Source of the DNA: Anaerolineae bacterium
Lineage (GTDB): Bacteria; Chloroflexota; Anaerolineae; Caldilineales; Caldilineaceae
DNA length: 64,000 bases
Reading direction: 5' to 3'
Assembly (NCBI GenBank): GCA_030432295.1
Contig: JAUIHI010000002.1
Span: 186,001 to 250,000, forward strand
This document shows positions 17,284 through 25,912 of this stretch, in pieces. Made by a program: the position numbers and the translations under genes. Under the pieces are notes generated by a model. The model did no database searches and had not been told where the DNA came from. It saw only the letters and a list, made by a program, of their open reading frames with translations. Each line of letters begins with the position of its first letter. Positions within the stretch are counted from its first letter, which is position 1.

Positions 17284-17778
17284 TTACTTCTCCCGGTAGA
17301 AGCCTTCGTGGACGAGTGTAACCTCTTCCACACCGAAATCATTGCCACTCGAAGTCAGGTCCGGGCCGCTGACTTTGGAGGGCCAGGCGTTGTAGAAGTT
17401 CCAACGGGAGACCTCGCGAAAGTTACGGTCGTACATAATAATCGAGCAATTCTTGCGGATTTCTTTGAAATCGCCCCGCTCCACATCGGCCCGCCAATCC
17501 CAAATCTGCATATCGGCGGTGATGCCGCGCTTGAGGGTCACATCGTTGTATTTGATGATACCCGGCGCTTTGAAGACAAAGGACTTGCCATTCTTGTTGA
17601 CCAGTTGGGATTCCACGATGTCGTGTTCCGAACCGATGCCGCTACAATCCGAGAAGTAGCCTTCCAGCACGCCGTCGATCTCCAGCCCGAAGTTGAATAC
17701 AATCAGCGGATCGTCGGTAATCCCAGCGCCTGTCCCAGTACGAGTACCTTCGGGGACCAGTGGTTGTTCTGTTGCCAT
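17284..17778 (-). CDS. Tail tube protein, gp19-like (paralogue 1)
   Basis: This 164-residue tube protein lies immediately after the sheath gene and is the best candidate for the main inner-tube subunit. Marks are CSGIGSEHDIVESQLVNKNG near residue 45, YNDVTLKRGITADMQIWDWR and NAWPSKVSGPDLTSSGNDFG near the end. AAGGAG lies 10 bases before the ATG. The following terminator (17237-17272) isolates it with the upstream sheath gene, which fits a need for many copies of both proteins. Confidence 0.92.
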   Translation of the reverse strand: MATEQPLVPEGTRTGTGAGITDDPLIVFNFGLEIDGVLEGYFSDCSGIGSEHDIVESQLVNKNGKSFVFKAPGIIKYNDVTLKRGITADMQIWDWRADVERGDFKEIRKNCSIIMYDRNFREVSRWNFYNAWPSKVSGPDLTSSGNDFGVEEVTLVHEGFYREK

Positions 17779-17818
17779 AGTGTCAATTCTCCTTGATCAA
17801 AGATTGAAGATGTATCGC

Positions 17819-19438
17819 TTACGCGCTCAGTTCCGGATTCCATTGGCTGATGCGGAAGATGACAAACTCGGCGGGCTTCACCGGCGCAATGCCGACTTCG
17901 ACCACCACCCGGCCCAACTCCCGGCTCTCAGCCGGATTGGTCTGCTCGTCACACTTCACATAAAAAGCCTGGGATGGCGAAGCGCCATACAGAGCGCCTG
18001 CGTTCCACTGGGTTGTGAGGAAGGAACCCACATCCCGGCGAATCTTGCCCCACAGTCGGGGATCGTTCGGCTCGAAGACAGTCCATTGGGTGCTGTTTTC
18101 GATGGTCGTCTCGATCATATTGAAGAGACGGCGCACAGAGACGTAGCGCCAGAGTGCGTTGCTGGTCAGCGTACGCGCACCCCAGACTCGAATGCCCATC
18201 CCGGCGAAAGAGCGGATGCAGTTGACGCCGATGGGGTTCAGAATATCCTGCTCACCTTTGGTCACACTGTAGGACAAGCCGGTCGTGCCCATCACCACTT
18301 CATTGGCCGGGGCCTTGTGGACACCCCGGGTATTGTCGGTGCGTGCCCAGACACCCGCCATAAAGCCGGACGGAGGCATATTGATGGAACGGTCCGTGGA
18401 GAGGTCCATCACTTCGATCCAGGGGTAGTACATCACCGCGTAGGCGCTGTCGAAGCCAGTGATGTCCTGCCGCCAGGCTTTGACTTCCTGGGGGTTGAGG
18501 TTGGGCGGCGTGTCGAGAATCGCCATCCGATCACCCAGCCGCTCGCAATGGCCCACCAGTGCGGTCTGCACAGCCTTCACCATCTTCAGGTCCAACTTCT
18601 CGCCAGGCATCGTTGTCATCAGATCAGGCACGCAGATTATGCGGGCATCGTCCAGCACTTCCAAGCCCTCGACACCGGTACGGGCGGCCACATCCCCGCG
18701 GAATTCGCTGGGGGTGGGAGCAGCCAGGAGCTTCTGCTCGATGGAGAGAGATTGCTGCTGCTCTGTAGGCCACAGTTCGGCCAAGGAGCGGGACTGGTCG
18801 GGGATCACAATGTCGATCAGTTCCGAGGCTTTGTTGCTACGATAGGCAACCCGCACCTGGCGAGCGCCCTCTTCGGTCTCGGTCTCTTCCAGCCGCACTT
18901 CCTTGCGGACATCCTTCACCTGCCAGTCGCCTGCGTTGGTGCGCTTTTCGACAATCACATCAAAGGGTGCCAGACCGTCAGCATCCTCTTCTTCATCGGC
19001 AATGCCACCGGCCCCATTGGCCGAGGTGGCAATGCGGACCCGGTAATCCATACCGCCCAGACCCGACTTGCGGGAGCGGGCGATCAGAGCCGGTTCGCTA
19101 TCCCCGTTGAGCAGACCCGCCTGGGCTGGCGGAATCTGGCGCAGACTGACGATGTAGCAGCGGGAACCACCGTTGGCAAAGAAGCCCTGCACGGACAGAG
19201 GCAGATAGGCCCCATCCACCAGCCCGCCGAACTTCTGGGAATACTGAATCCAGTTGGTGATGAACGTCGGTTGGTTGGTCAAATCGGTGACGATCTGCTC
19301 CCCATCCACCAACCGTACATCCTCAGCCTTTTCGGTGAAACCGACAAAGACAGCCGTGGACGTATTGGTCGCTTCAATTGGGCGGGGGCCGGTGTCAATC
19401 TCTTCGACGTAGACACCTGGCGAAAGATATTCAGGCAT
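17819..19438 (-). CDS. Contractile tail sheath protein
   Basis: This 539-residue sheath protein contracts around the tube to drive it through a target membrane. The N-terminus, MPEYLSPGVYVEEIDTGPRP, is the sheath signature, and GFFANGGSRCYIVSLR lies near residue 80. The C-terminal third has TRGVHKAPANEVVMGTTGLS, INCIRSFAGMGIRVWGARTL-like sequence and ends VEVGIAPVKPAEFVIFRISQ, again typical. Only one sheath gene is in this window, while Afp/PVC-type systems carry several. It is 40 bases upstream of the first tube gene. Confidence 0.96.
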   Translation of the reverse strand: MPEYLSPGVYVEEIDTGPRPIEATNTSTAVFVGFTEKAEDVRLVDGEQIVTDLTNQPTFITNWIQYSQKFGGLVDGAYLPLSVQGFFANGGSRCYIVSLRQIPPAQAGLLNGDSEPALIARSRKSGLGGMDYRVRIATSANGAGGIADEEEDADGLAPFDVIVEKRTNAGDWQVKDVRKEVRLEETETEEGARQVRVAYRSNKASELIDIVIPDQSRSLAELWPTEQQQSLSIEQKLLAAPTPSEFRGDVAARTGVEGLEVLDDARIICVPDLMTTMPGEKLDLKMVKAVQTALVGHCERLGDRMAILDTPPNLNPQEVKAWRQDITGFDSAYAVMYYPWIEVMDLSTDRSINMPPSGFMAGVWARTDNTRGVHKAPANEVVMGTTGLSYSVTKGEQDILNPIGVNCIRSFAGMGIRVWGARTLTSNALWRYVSVRRLFNMIETTIENSTQWTVFEPNDPRLWGKIRRDVGSFLTTQWNAGALYGASPSQAFYVKCDEQTNPAESRELGRVVVEVGIAPVKPAEFVIFRISQWNPELSA

Positions 19439-19507
19439 TGCTTTTCCCTTTCTGCAAATTGGGTGGTAAAAAGTAGATAGTAGAGATTCGGTAGTAATGG
19501 TTTGGCC

Positions 19508-19576
19508 GTAAAACGGTAATCAGTAATCAGTGCTGGCGAACAGACGAACTCGCACTGTTTACTGTTCACCGTTTAC
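19508..19576. repeat. Imperfect intergenic palindrome
   Basis: The arms at 19508-19532 (GTAAAACGGTAATCAGTAAT and five more bases) and 19553-19576 are largely complementary. It lies between the DUF4255 gene, whose stop it touches, and the sheath gene. Confidence 0.6.
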
Positions 19577-20439
19577 TCTTGTATGTCGTAATCCTCGGAA
19601 GGCACATTAATCACACGACGAACGGATTCTTCTTTCCCTCGGCTAATTTCCAGTGTATACGCTCCTTCCCGCAGATTACCGATTACAAATGTGCCATCTG
19701 CGGCCACAGGCACATCCCGTTCCAGTTCCAGCACAGACATCTGAACATCTTGCAATGAGGCATACTGCAAGCGCCCCCCAATCGTCCAGCGCTTCTCCGG
19801 CTCCGGCAGATCCGTCTCCTCGCCCGATTGCGTGGGCAGGCGGCGCTTCTGCTCGCGCAGGGAACTCACCACCATATCCTCCACACGCAGTTCCCGCACC
19901 CGCACCAGCGGCACAGTAATCGGCAGGTGTGGGTCCATCGTCAACGTCACCATACAATTGAGGCAGGGACGCAGTTCGTTGTCCATCACGCCCCACAGGT
20001 CAGGCGGGTTGAAGGTCGTGTCGTATTGGGCCACACTCAGCGCCACCGGACGGGGCTGCCTGCGCAACGGTGCGGGCAAAAAGGACTCTGGAATCTCCCG
20101 GTGTCGCAAAAAGGCAAGCAGCGTGCGGGCCAACAGCCGGTGTTCATCGTCCGGCTCGGATGCCCAGGCCGTAATCATATAGTGCAGGTCCACTCGTGCT
20201 TCGGGCCGTTGCAGTGCCGTCTGTCGCCGGTCCGGGTGCTGCTGTTGCCGCTGGGTGTAACTCTGGCGTAGCTGGGCGTTCTCCCGCACATCGTGCAAAA
20301 AAATGTTCAGCGTGGGCCGATTCAGCCGGGCCGACCACTCCCGGCGGGGCTGGTCAAAGGCAATCTCGATCTCGTTGTTGCGGATGGGAATCTCTTCGAT
20401 GAGCAGCCGCCGCAGGGTTTCGTCGATTTCGTCAAACAT
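19573..20439 (-). CDS. DUF4255 / Pvc16-like tail terminator protein
   Basis: This 288-residue protein matches the DUF4255 (Pvc16 N-terminal) family, which caps the top of the sheath and tube and stabilises the particle. The N-terminal part reads IEIAFDQPRREWSARLNRPT and NIFLHDVRENAQLRQ, and TAWASEPDDEHRLLARTLLA follows near residue 92. Residues ~240-285 resemble a small beta-sandwich of the carboxypeptidase-regulatory kind (VPVAADGTFVIGNLREGAYT). That extra domain is common in this family. It is encoded between the ATPase and sheath genes. Confidence 0.9.
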   Translation of the reverse strand: MFDEIDETLRRLLIEEIPIRNNEIEIAFDQPRREWSARLNRPTLNIFLHDVRENAQLRQSYTQRQQQHPDRRQTALQRPEARVDLHYMITAWASEPDDEHRLLARTLLAFLRHREIPESFLPAPLRRQPRPVALSVAQYDTTFNPPDLWGVMDNELRPCLNCMVTLTMDPHLPITVPLVRVRELRVEDMVVSSLREQKRRLPTQSGEETDLPEPEKRWTIGGRLQYASLQDVQMSVLELERDVPVAADGTFVIGNLREGAYTLEISRGKEESVRRVINVPSEDYDIQE

Positions 20440-20527
20440 AAGAGTTGCGAGTTGCGGGTTGCGAATGGCGAGTTATCGTGACGCTGACAGGTTCTTCATT
20501 CCGCATTCCGCGCTCTCCATTCCCCAT

Positions 20528-22714
20528 TCAATAGGTCAGGTCCAAATCCGAAACCAGCCGCCCCATTTTTTGCAGTTCGCGGCGGGTTCCATGCAACAGG
20601 TGTTCCATTGTCACCTGTCCGCCATTGGCCGCAGCCAGGTAGGCGGCACTGACAATAATGTTGCGGATATTGCCCCCGGCCAGTTTGAAGCGGCTGGCAA
20701 AGAGCGCCAGATCGATGTCCGCTGCCTGGGGCAGGTCCACTGGGAAGAGAGTCTGCCAGATGCGCATCCGGTCGTCCTCGTCGGGGAAGGGGAAGTCCAC
20801 AATGAACTGCATCCGCCGGGTAAAGGCTTCGTCCATATTGGCCCGCAGATTGGTGGCCAGGATTGTCACCCCGTCGTACTGCTCCATCCGTTGCAGCAGA
20901 TAGCTGACTTCCATATTGGCGTAGCGGTCGTGGGAATCCTTCACCTCCGAGCGCTTGCCAAAGATGGCATCGGCTTCGTCGAAGAAGAGAACCGCACTGC
21001 TGCTCTGGGCCTCGTCGAAAATACGCCCCAGATTCTTTTCCGTCTCCCCAATAAATTTGCTGACGACTGTGGAGAGGTCCAGCTTGTAGAGGTCCAGCCC
21101 CAGATCACTGGTGATGACCTCGGCGGCCATCGTCTTGCCCGTGCCGGGAGGGCCAGCGAAGAGAACCGTCACCCCGGCGCTGGTCTTGAGCTTGCGCCCT
21201 ACGCCCCACTCTTCCATCACCACACCCCGGCCTTTGACCATCTGCACCAACTCCTGCAACATCTCCTTCTGGTCGCCAGGCACAATCAGGTCTTCCCAGT
21301 CGTAGCGGGGTTCGATCTTCTGGGCCAGACCGGAGAGGTTCGGGCTGGAGTGGGCACGAGCAGCGGCGATCAAATCCCGGCGCTGGATGACATCCTTGCG
21401 TTGCAGAGCCGCGTCTCTGGCCGTGGATACAGAGTCCTGTATCTGGCGGCTGGTCAGGGCGAACTGGCTGGCGATGGGCTGGACATCCACACCTTCGGCC
21501 ACCGGGAAGTCGATATTTTCCAGATAGTATTGCCAGAATCCCAGGCGGTGGCGATAGCTGGGACGTTCGAGGGTAATGCGCAGCATAGAATCAGGGCGAT
21601 CAACGCCGTGGCTGTGCCACATCTTATCGCTGCTTACAATCAACGGGCAATTGGCCCCAAAGAGCAACTTCACCATTTCGGGCGAGGGCGGGCCAGCCTC
21701 CAGGCAGACATCCCAGCCCTCGACAAAGAGCACAGAACCGGTCAACCGGGCGTCGCGAATCGCGGTGGCCAGCGCTTCGCTGTTGGGCACGCCCGCGGCC
21801 ACAGCCAGTTCAATGTTAAAGGTCATCAGAGGAAGGTTGGTGGATGCAGCCAACAGCCGGGCTGTGGCGATCTGCACACCGATATCCGGTCCATGAAAAA
21901 GGGCGACCGACTGACCGTTGAGAGCCTCAAAGACAGTCTCCCAAGCCTCGCCAGCCAGCAAACGATCTTCATCGGTGGGTTCGGGTGGATAGAGTTCAAT
22001 GAACTGCTGCAGGCGGCTGTCCGGTTCGTATTGGCCCAGCAGCCAGGCTACCACACACTCGTCCGCCACCAGTTGACGGGAGAGGAGCGGGCCGGGGTCG
22101 TCCCGCTCACCCGTTATACGCACCAGCCGATTGTGGATCAGCCGGTTGTTCTTCAAAAAGGCGGGCAAGAGACGCAGGCGTTCCTCGAAATCGCCCATCA
22201 ACACCTGCAAAATCGTATTGACAGTCGGTCGGCGCAGGGTCACATCGTCCTGAATATAGCCGAATATCCGTTCGTAGCGCAGGTCGAGAGATGGGGCCAG
22301 ACAGAGGAGGAAGGCGTCGTACTCAAAAACGTTGAGACGGAAGGCGTCGGCCAGTTGAGCCAGGCGGGGTACAAATCCCTGCTCTTCGGCACCTTCCAGG
22401 GCAGCCGAGACCGCACCCTGGGCCTCGCGATAGAGACCGTCAAAGAGGGCAAAACGTTCTTCGCCGTTGTCTGCAACGCCATTGTCCGCAACGCCGTTGT
22501 CCGCAACGCCGTTGTCCGCCGGTTGCTCGGCAAAAAGCTGGTCGATCTCGCCAGGAGAGATAACCAGGCCCGCCATCTGCTCATCCCGATTGCGGGCCGA
22601 GCTAATATCGGCAATCACCCTTTGCAAGAGGATATTTACACGCGCCAGGTCTGCATTGAGATGGCGATGGCTATAATAGAGTTCAGTTTCTGATGCAGCG
22701 GACATGGCAACCAT
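20528..22714 (-). CDS. AAA+ ATPase of the injection system (Pvc15-like)
   Basis: This 728-residue ATPase is the family always found with eCIS loci, thought to help assembly or cargo loading. The active module is C-terminal: Walker A GPPGTGKT near residue 521, Walker B AVLFFDEADAIFG near 574, sensor TILATNLR and arginine-finger region DEAFTRRMQF near 630. An upstream AAA-like segment (residues ~265-345) keeps GPDIGVQIATARLLAA and LFVEGWDVCLE but lacks the GKT lysine, so it is probably inactive. A five-residue repeat (ADNGV) lies near residue 70. It is the first gene of the operon; the frame also permits an ATG at 22705. Confidence 0.93.
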   Translation of the reverse strand: MVAMSAASETELYYSHRHLNADLARVNILLQRVIADISSARNRDEQMAGLVISPGEIDQLFAEQPADNGVADNGVADNGVADNGEERFALFDGLYREAQGAVSAALEGAEEQGFVPRLAQLADAFRLNVFEYDAFLLCLAPSLDLRYERIFGYIQDDVTLRRPTVNTILQVLMGDFEERLRLLPAFLKNNRLIHNRLVRITGERDDPGPLLSRQLVADECVVAWLLGQYEPDSRLQQFIELYPPEPTDEDRLLAGEAWETVFEALNGQSVALFHGPDIGVQIATARLLAASTNLPLMTFNIELAVAAGVPNSEALATAIRDARLTGSVLFVEGWDVCLEAGPPSPEMVKLLFGANCPLIVSSDKMWHSHGVDRPDSMLRITLERPSYRHRLGFWQYYLENIDFPVAEGVDVQPIASQFALTSRQIQDSVSTARDAALQRKDVIQRRDLIAAARAHSSPNLSGLAQKIEPRYDWEDLIVPGDQKEMLQELVQMVKGRGVVMEEWGVGRKLKTSAGVTVLFAGPPGTGKTMAAEVITSDLGLDLYKLDLSTVVSKFIGETEKNLGRIFDEAQSSSAVLFFDEADAIFGKRSEVKDSHDRYANMEVSYLLQRMEQYDGVTILATNLRANMDEAFTRRMQFIVDFPFPDEDDRMRIWQTLFPVDLPQAADIDLALFASRFKLAGGNIRNIIVSAAYLAAANGGQVTMEHLLHGTRRELQKMGRLVSDLDLTY
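22463..22520 (-). repeat. 15-bp coding tandem repeat in the ATPase gene
   Basis: Three full 15-base units and a partial fourth (unit GCCGTTGTCCGCAAC on the plus strand) encode ADNGV repeats. They are nearly identical in sequence, so the tract could vary in copy number without shifting frame. Confidence 0.85.
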
Positions 22715-22760
22715 ACAGCATAGCTTTCAGGTGTCAGTCGGGGTTATATTTATTGACTCC

Positions 22761-22849
22761 ACTGCAAAAAGACTAAAAACCGAGTTTTTGAGACCGAATC
22801 ACGCCTGGAAATCTGGGGCGATCTGCACGAAAAATTCGGTTTTTGCAGT
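22761..22849. repeat. MITE-like inverted repeat
   Basis: The left end ACTGCAAAAAGACTAAAAAC, continuing CGAGTTTTT to 22789, mirrors the right end AAAAATTCGGTTTTTGCAGT (22830-22849) apart from a 9-base insertion and one mismatch. The ~89-base element has no coding capacity. No clean target-site duplication adjoins these ends. Confidence 0.5.
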
Positions 22850-23054
22850 AGGCTCATTTTTATTGAAAAGAGGAACGACGATCAGCATACGCCGCTTGTC
22901 TTCGCAAAGTCTTCGCAAATGGTCGAGATCGGTATAAATGATCACAAACGCACCACAAAAGTCTTCGCAAAGTCTTCGGCACTTTGTATTTTACCAGCGG
23001 GAGAACTGCACTATTCGGAGAAAAGAGGAGGAGAAAAATACCAAAGGAAATGAA

Positions 23055-23100
23055 AGATGGGGGTGGCGTAGCGGTCTCAATCCTACGCTCACCCCCATCT
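23055..23100 (-). terminator. Terminator after the DUF4432 gene
   Basis: A 17-bp stem with one bulge (AGATGGGGGTGGCGTAG at 23055-23071 with 23083-23100) lies 22 bases beyond the DUF4432 stop codon. T-rich sequence follows on both sides, with TTTTT on the plus strand and TTTCATTT on the minus strand, so it may work in both directions. Confidence 0.7.
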
Positions 23101-23122
23101 TTTTGATTTCATATAGCCCCGG

Positions 23123-24205
23123 TCAGCCGATGGCGTCAAGCCGCTCTTCAAAGGCAGCGATCTCTTCTGCACCGTCCAGCACACCGATTTCCAGATGGAA
23201 GTCCCGCACTTCGCCGGGCTGGATGTGCTGCAAATAGCCGTGCTTTCGGTTCCAGGCCCGCCCCAGCATGGAGACATTGCCCGGCTCGATGCCAGTGACG
23301 TACGTGCCCCGGTGGAAGTGCTGCCACTGGTTGAGCAAAGGCATCTCCGCCACAGAAAACTTCCAGTAGAGGCCCAACCCTAGGCTGTCATTGATCAGCC
23401 CGATCAGCGCGTTGCCGTCGGCGTCGGCCAGGGGGCGATGGACAAATACAGTATCACTCACTTTGGGCTGGGGAGGCAGCGCGCTCGTATAGACATCCGG
23501 CCCCACTTCCGCGTCGGCCAGCCATTCGGTCGTCTTTTCGCTGCGGATTGCCAGCCGCGTGCCCCCGTCCAGCAGGGGGAAGCCCGGATTGGTGTGATAG
23601 ACAAACATCAGGGGCGAGGGATCCACACTCTGGTTTTCGATACGGTCGTGGATGCGCAGCCGCTTCTCGCCCAGCACAGTGACGATCTCTCGGCGCAGTT
23701 CCAGATTCGTGCCAAAGACGACAGCCTCGCGCATCCGACCCCGGATGCGGGTGATGTATTCTTCACCCTCCCAGCCGCTCTCCGCCACGACGTGTTTGGC
23801 GGGCAGATAGGCCAGCCGTCCGTGCAGCCCCAATTCCTCGTTCTCCTCTTCCGGGTCCACTTCCGGGTGACCGGTGAAGGTCATCCCGCAGGTGGTGGTC
23901 AGCCCACCAAAGAAGCCCCGCATCCAGCCATAGCCCTGGGGTTCATAGAAGGCCGGCCCCACATCGCCGACGTTGCCCCGGAAGCAGAGAGACATCCCTT
24001 TGTAGTGGGCCGAGGCGATGTCCAGTGAACGTCCCGGCAGCACAGAAAAACAGAGACCCGAGGCGTCAAATACTTCGATCAGATCCGCGCCCCGTTCGAT
24101 GCCCTCGATCATCTCCGCCCTCCGGGTGTGGGCCACCTGGGACATATCCCCCACCAGATCGAGGATTTCCCGTTTGCTGTAATTTCGGCCAAAAAGTGTC
24201 GGCAT
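23123..24205 (-). CDS. DUF4432 family, aldose 1-epimerase-like protein
   Basis: This 360-residue protein has the galactose-mutarotase-like fold of DUF4432. Recognisable segments are SVLPGRSLDIASAHYKGMSL near residue 53, GGLTTTCGMTFTG with a likely catalytic His region near 100, VYHTNPGFPLLDGGTRL near 200 and NQWQHFHRGTYVTGIEPGN near 305. Sugar-ring epimerisation or binding is known for the superfamily; the substrate here is unknown. GGAGG lies 6 bases before the ATG. The longer open frame upstream runs into the neighbouring aminotransferase gene and is not the real start. It may be co-transcribed with that gene. Confidence 0.85.
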   Translation of the reverse strand: MPTLFGRNYSKREILDLVGDMSQVAHTRRAEMIEGIERGADLIEVFDASGLCFSVLPGRSLDIASAHYKGMSLCFRGNVGDVGPAFYEPQGYGWMRGFFGGLTTTCGMTFTGHPEVDPEEENEELGLHGRLAYLPAKHVVAESGWEGEEYITRIRGRMREAVVFGTNLELRREIVTVLGEKRLRIHDRIENQSVDPSPLMFVYHTNPGFPLLDGGTRLAIRSEKTTEWLADAEVGPDVYTSALPPQPKVSDTVFVHRPLADADGNALIGLINDSLGLGLYWKFSVAEMPLLNQWQHFHRGTYVTGIEPGNVSMLGRAWNRKHGYLQHIQPGEVRDFHLEIGVLDGAEEIAAFEERLDAIG

Positions 24206-24360
24206 ATCGCCTCCTTGTGTAGGGCGGAAGGTGCTCCGCCTGGAATTGACCGCGGACCGCAGACGACGGACCGCTGAGATGCAGGGGCGGTCGACGGTCC
24301 GCCGTCCGCTGTCTATTGATTGCCGGGCGGAATGGGATTCCGCTCGCAAGAAATTGTCCG

Positions 24361-25533
24361 CTAATACCAGCGATCCTCTGCTTCCAACCCCACCAGACTG
24401 GCCCCCATCGGCACAGCAATGCCCTTTTGTGTCCGCAGGAATTCCTCCACCGCCAGAAGCAGGGGAATCACATAGCCCTGGGTTCCGGCCTTGCCCATAT
24501 GGCTGATGCGGGCGACTGTCCCCGCCAGTGGCCCGCCAGAGGTGGAGATGAGGGTGTGGTGTTCGTCGCGCAGATAGTCGCGCAGTTCTTCGATGCTCTC
24601 CATCTGGGCGTGCTTGTAGACGGTGGTAACTGTGGGCGAGGCCACTGCATCCGGTGCGACGGACGGGAAGCCAATCGCGGCCAGACCCGTGCGCACCACC
24701 CGTTGTGCCCAGGCGTAGCGCGCCCAATGACCTTCCAGTGTCTCCACTTCCAAAATCCGTTTCAGGCTGGCGTGGAGACCGGCGATGCTGGCCGTGGCCG
24801 GGGTGGTGGGGAAGGGAAAGGTCGGGCGTTCCAGGGCTTCCCGCCAGGTGTGCAGATTGAGATACCAGCCCCGGTTGGCCGTGGGCGTCTTACGATCCAC
24901 TACCGCCCAGCCCCGCTCGCTGGCCGAGATGATGCCCAGACCGGGAGCCATTTCCAGGGCTTTGTTAGAGGAAGTCGCCACCACATCCAGCCCCCAACTG
25001 TCCGTCGGAATGTCGTAGCCACCCATCCCGGAGACCAAATCGGCCAGTATCGGCACATCCCGCTCGTGGGCCATATGGGCCAGTTCCTGCACGGGATTGC
25101 GCACACCGGTTCCGGTCTCGTTGCCGACGACCGCAATGCCGTCGATGCCAGGCTGTTGGCGGATTACATCAGCCACTTTGTCCAGATCGATGGCCTCTCC
25201 CCACGGACCTTCCACGGCGATGACTTCGCAGCGGTAGGCGTTGAGGAGTTGAATCAGCCGCTCGGCAAACATTCCGTTGCGGATCGTCACCACCCGATCC
25301 CCGGCCTGGAAGAGACTGGCGACGCCGGTCTCGATTGCGCCGGAGCCGGGCGAGGTTGCCATAAAGACCCGATGTTTTGTCTGGAAGATCTGCTGAAGCA
25401 TCTGGCCCGTTTCCACCTGCAAAGCCACCCATTCCGGGTGCATCATATAAGGAACCGGCCCGCTGAGTGCAGCCAGCGTCTCCTCGAAGACATCGACCGG
25501 GCCGGGGGTGAAGAGTTTCGGTTGGTTGGGCAT
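24361..25533 (-). CDS. Class V PLP aminotransferase (alanine-glyoxylate/serine-pyruvate type)
   Basis: This 390-residue fold-type I PLP enzyme starts KLFTPGPVDVFEETLAALSG, the family's substrate-binding entry. SPGSGAIETGVASLF (~residue 60) binds cofactor phosphate, and DLVSGMGGYDIPTDSWGLDV (~165) is followed by the PLP lysine in ATSSNKALEMAPGLGIIS (~190). Alanine-glyoxylate, serine-glyoxylate and related phosphonate transaminases share this pattern, so the amino donor is not certain. It is upstream of the DUF4432 gene on the same strand with a 155-base gap containing GC-rich imperfect palindromes. Confidence 0.85.
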   Translation of the reverse strand: MPNQPKLFTPGPVDVFEETLAALSGPVPYMMHPEWVALQVETGQMLQQIFQTKHRVFMATSPGSGAIETGVASLFQAGDRVVTIRNGMFAERLIQLLNAYRCEVIAVEGPWGEAIDLDKVADVIRQQPGIDGIAVVGNETGTGVRNPVQELAHMAHERDVPILADLVSGMGGYDIPTDSWGLDVVATSSNKALEMAPGLGIISASERGWAVVDRKTPTANRGWYLNLHTWREALERPTFPFPTTPATASIAGLHASLKRILEVETLEGHWARYAWAQRVVRTGLAAIGFPSVAPDAVASPTVTTVYKHAQMESIEELRDYLRDEHHTLISTSGGPLAGTVARISHMGKAGTQGYVIPLLLAVEEFLRTQKGIAVPMGASLVGLEAEDRWY

Positions 25534-25912
25534 ACGACTTGTGGTTTCCTTTTTGGTGTGGGTGTTGTGAGGCGTGCAAAGGCGTGGGCCCCCTGTGGGT
25601 GTGGGACATTCTGATTTTCGCGTCTTTCGGGAAATTCGTCAACGCGGGCGGATTGCCGCGCCAGCTCACAGGTATGGAGAACGGATATGGGGAGACCTGC
25701 CCGGTTTTCTGAAACCGGGCAGGTCTGATCTCCCGAATTTGAAATAGACCCGATTGCCGCGGCAGATTGGGACCTGCCGCGAGGGGGATTTTTGTTGCGC
25801 TTGACGGAACGGGGAATCGCGTGCATCATTCCAGAGGCTTAACACACGGGTCGCTGCTTTCCGTCGATCCGCGACTCTCCATCCATCCCCCACCCCAACT
25901 CAGGAGCATCCA
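25534..25912. other. Divergent intergenic region with two hairpins
   Basis: No gene is visible. A perfect 15-bp stem (AGACCTGCCCGGTTT, 25693-25707, with 25712-25726) has a four-base loop and no T run, so it looks like a REP-type palindrome more than a terminator. A second, 8-bp stem lies at 25758-25781. The region must contain promoters for the divergent aminotransferase and ThuA genes, but none stands out. Confidence 0.55.

Larger units (their letters stand above)
22715..23122. other. Intergenic region upstream of the injection-system operon
   Basis: No gene is visible in these ~400 bases. They hold a MITE-like inverted repeat (22761-22849), two copies of GTCTTCGCAAAGTCTTCG (22898-22915 and 22961-22978) and the terminator hairpin at 23055-23100. 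The promoter of the injection-system operon is expected here, but I could not pick a convincing -35/-10 pair. Confidence 0.6.

Noticed and set aside
20303-22693. Plus-strand open frame of 796 codons opposite the AAA+ ATPase
   Set aside because: The minus-strand frame contains full AAA+ motifs; the plus translation is its shadow with no recognisable domain.
1-22714. Interpretation as a prophage
   Set aside because: No capsid, portal, terminase, integrase or lysis gene is present, while eCIS-specific DUF4157, DUF4255 and Pvc15-like ATPase genes are.
23123-24727. 534-codon version of the DUF4432 gene
   Set aside because: The extra upstream part overlaps the aminotransferase gene and a GC-rich palindrome, while the ATG at 24205 has GGAGG and matches the domain start.
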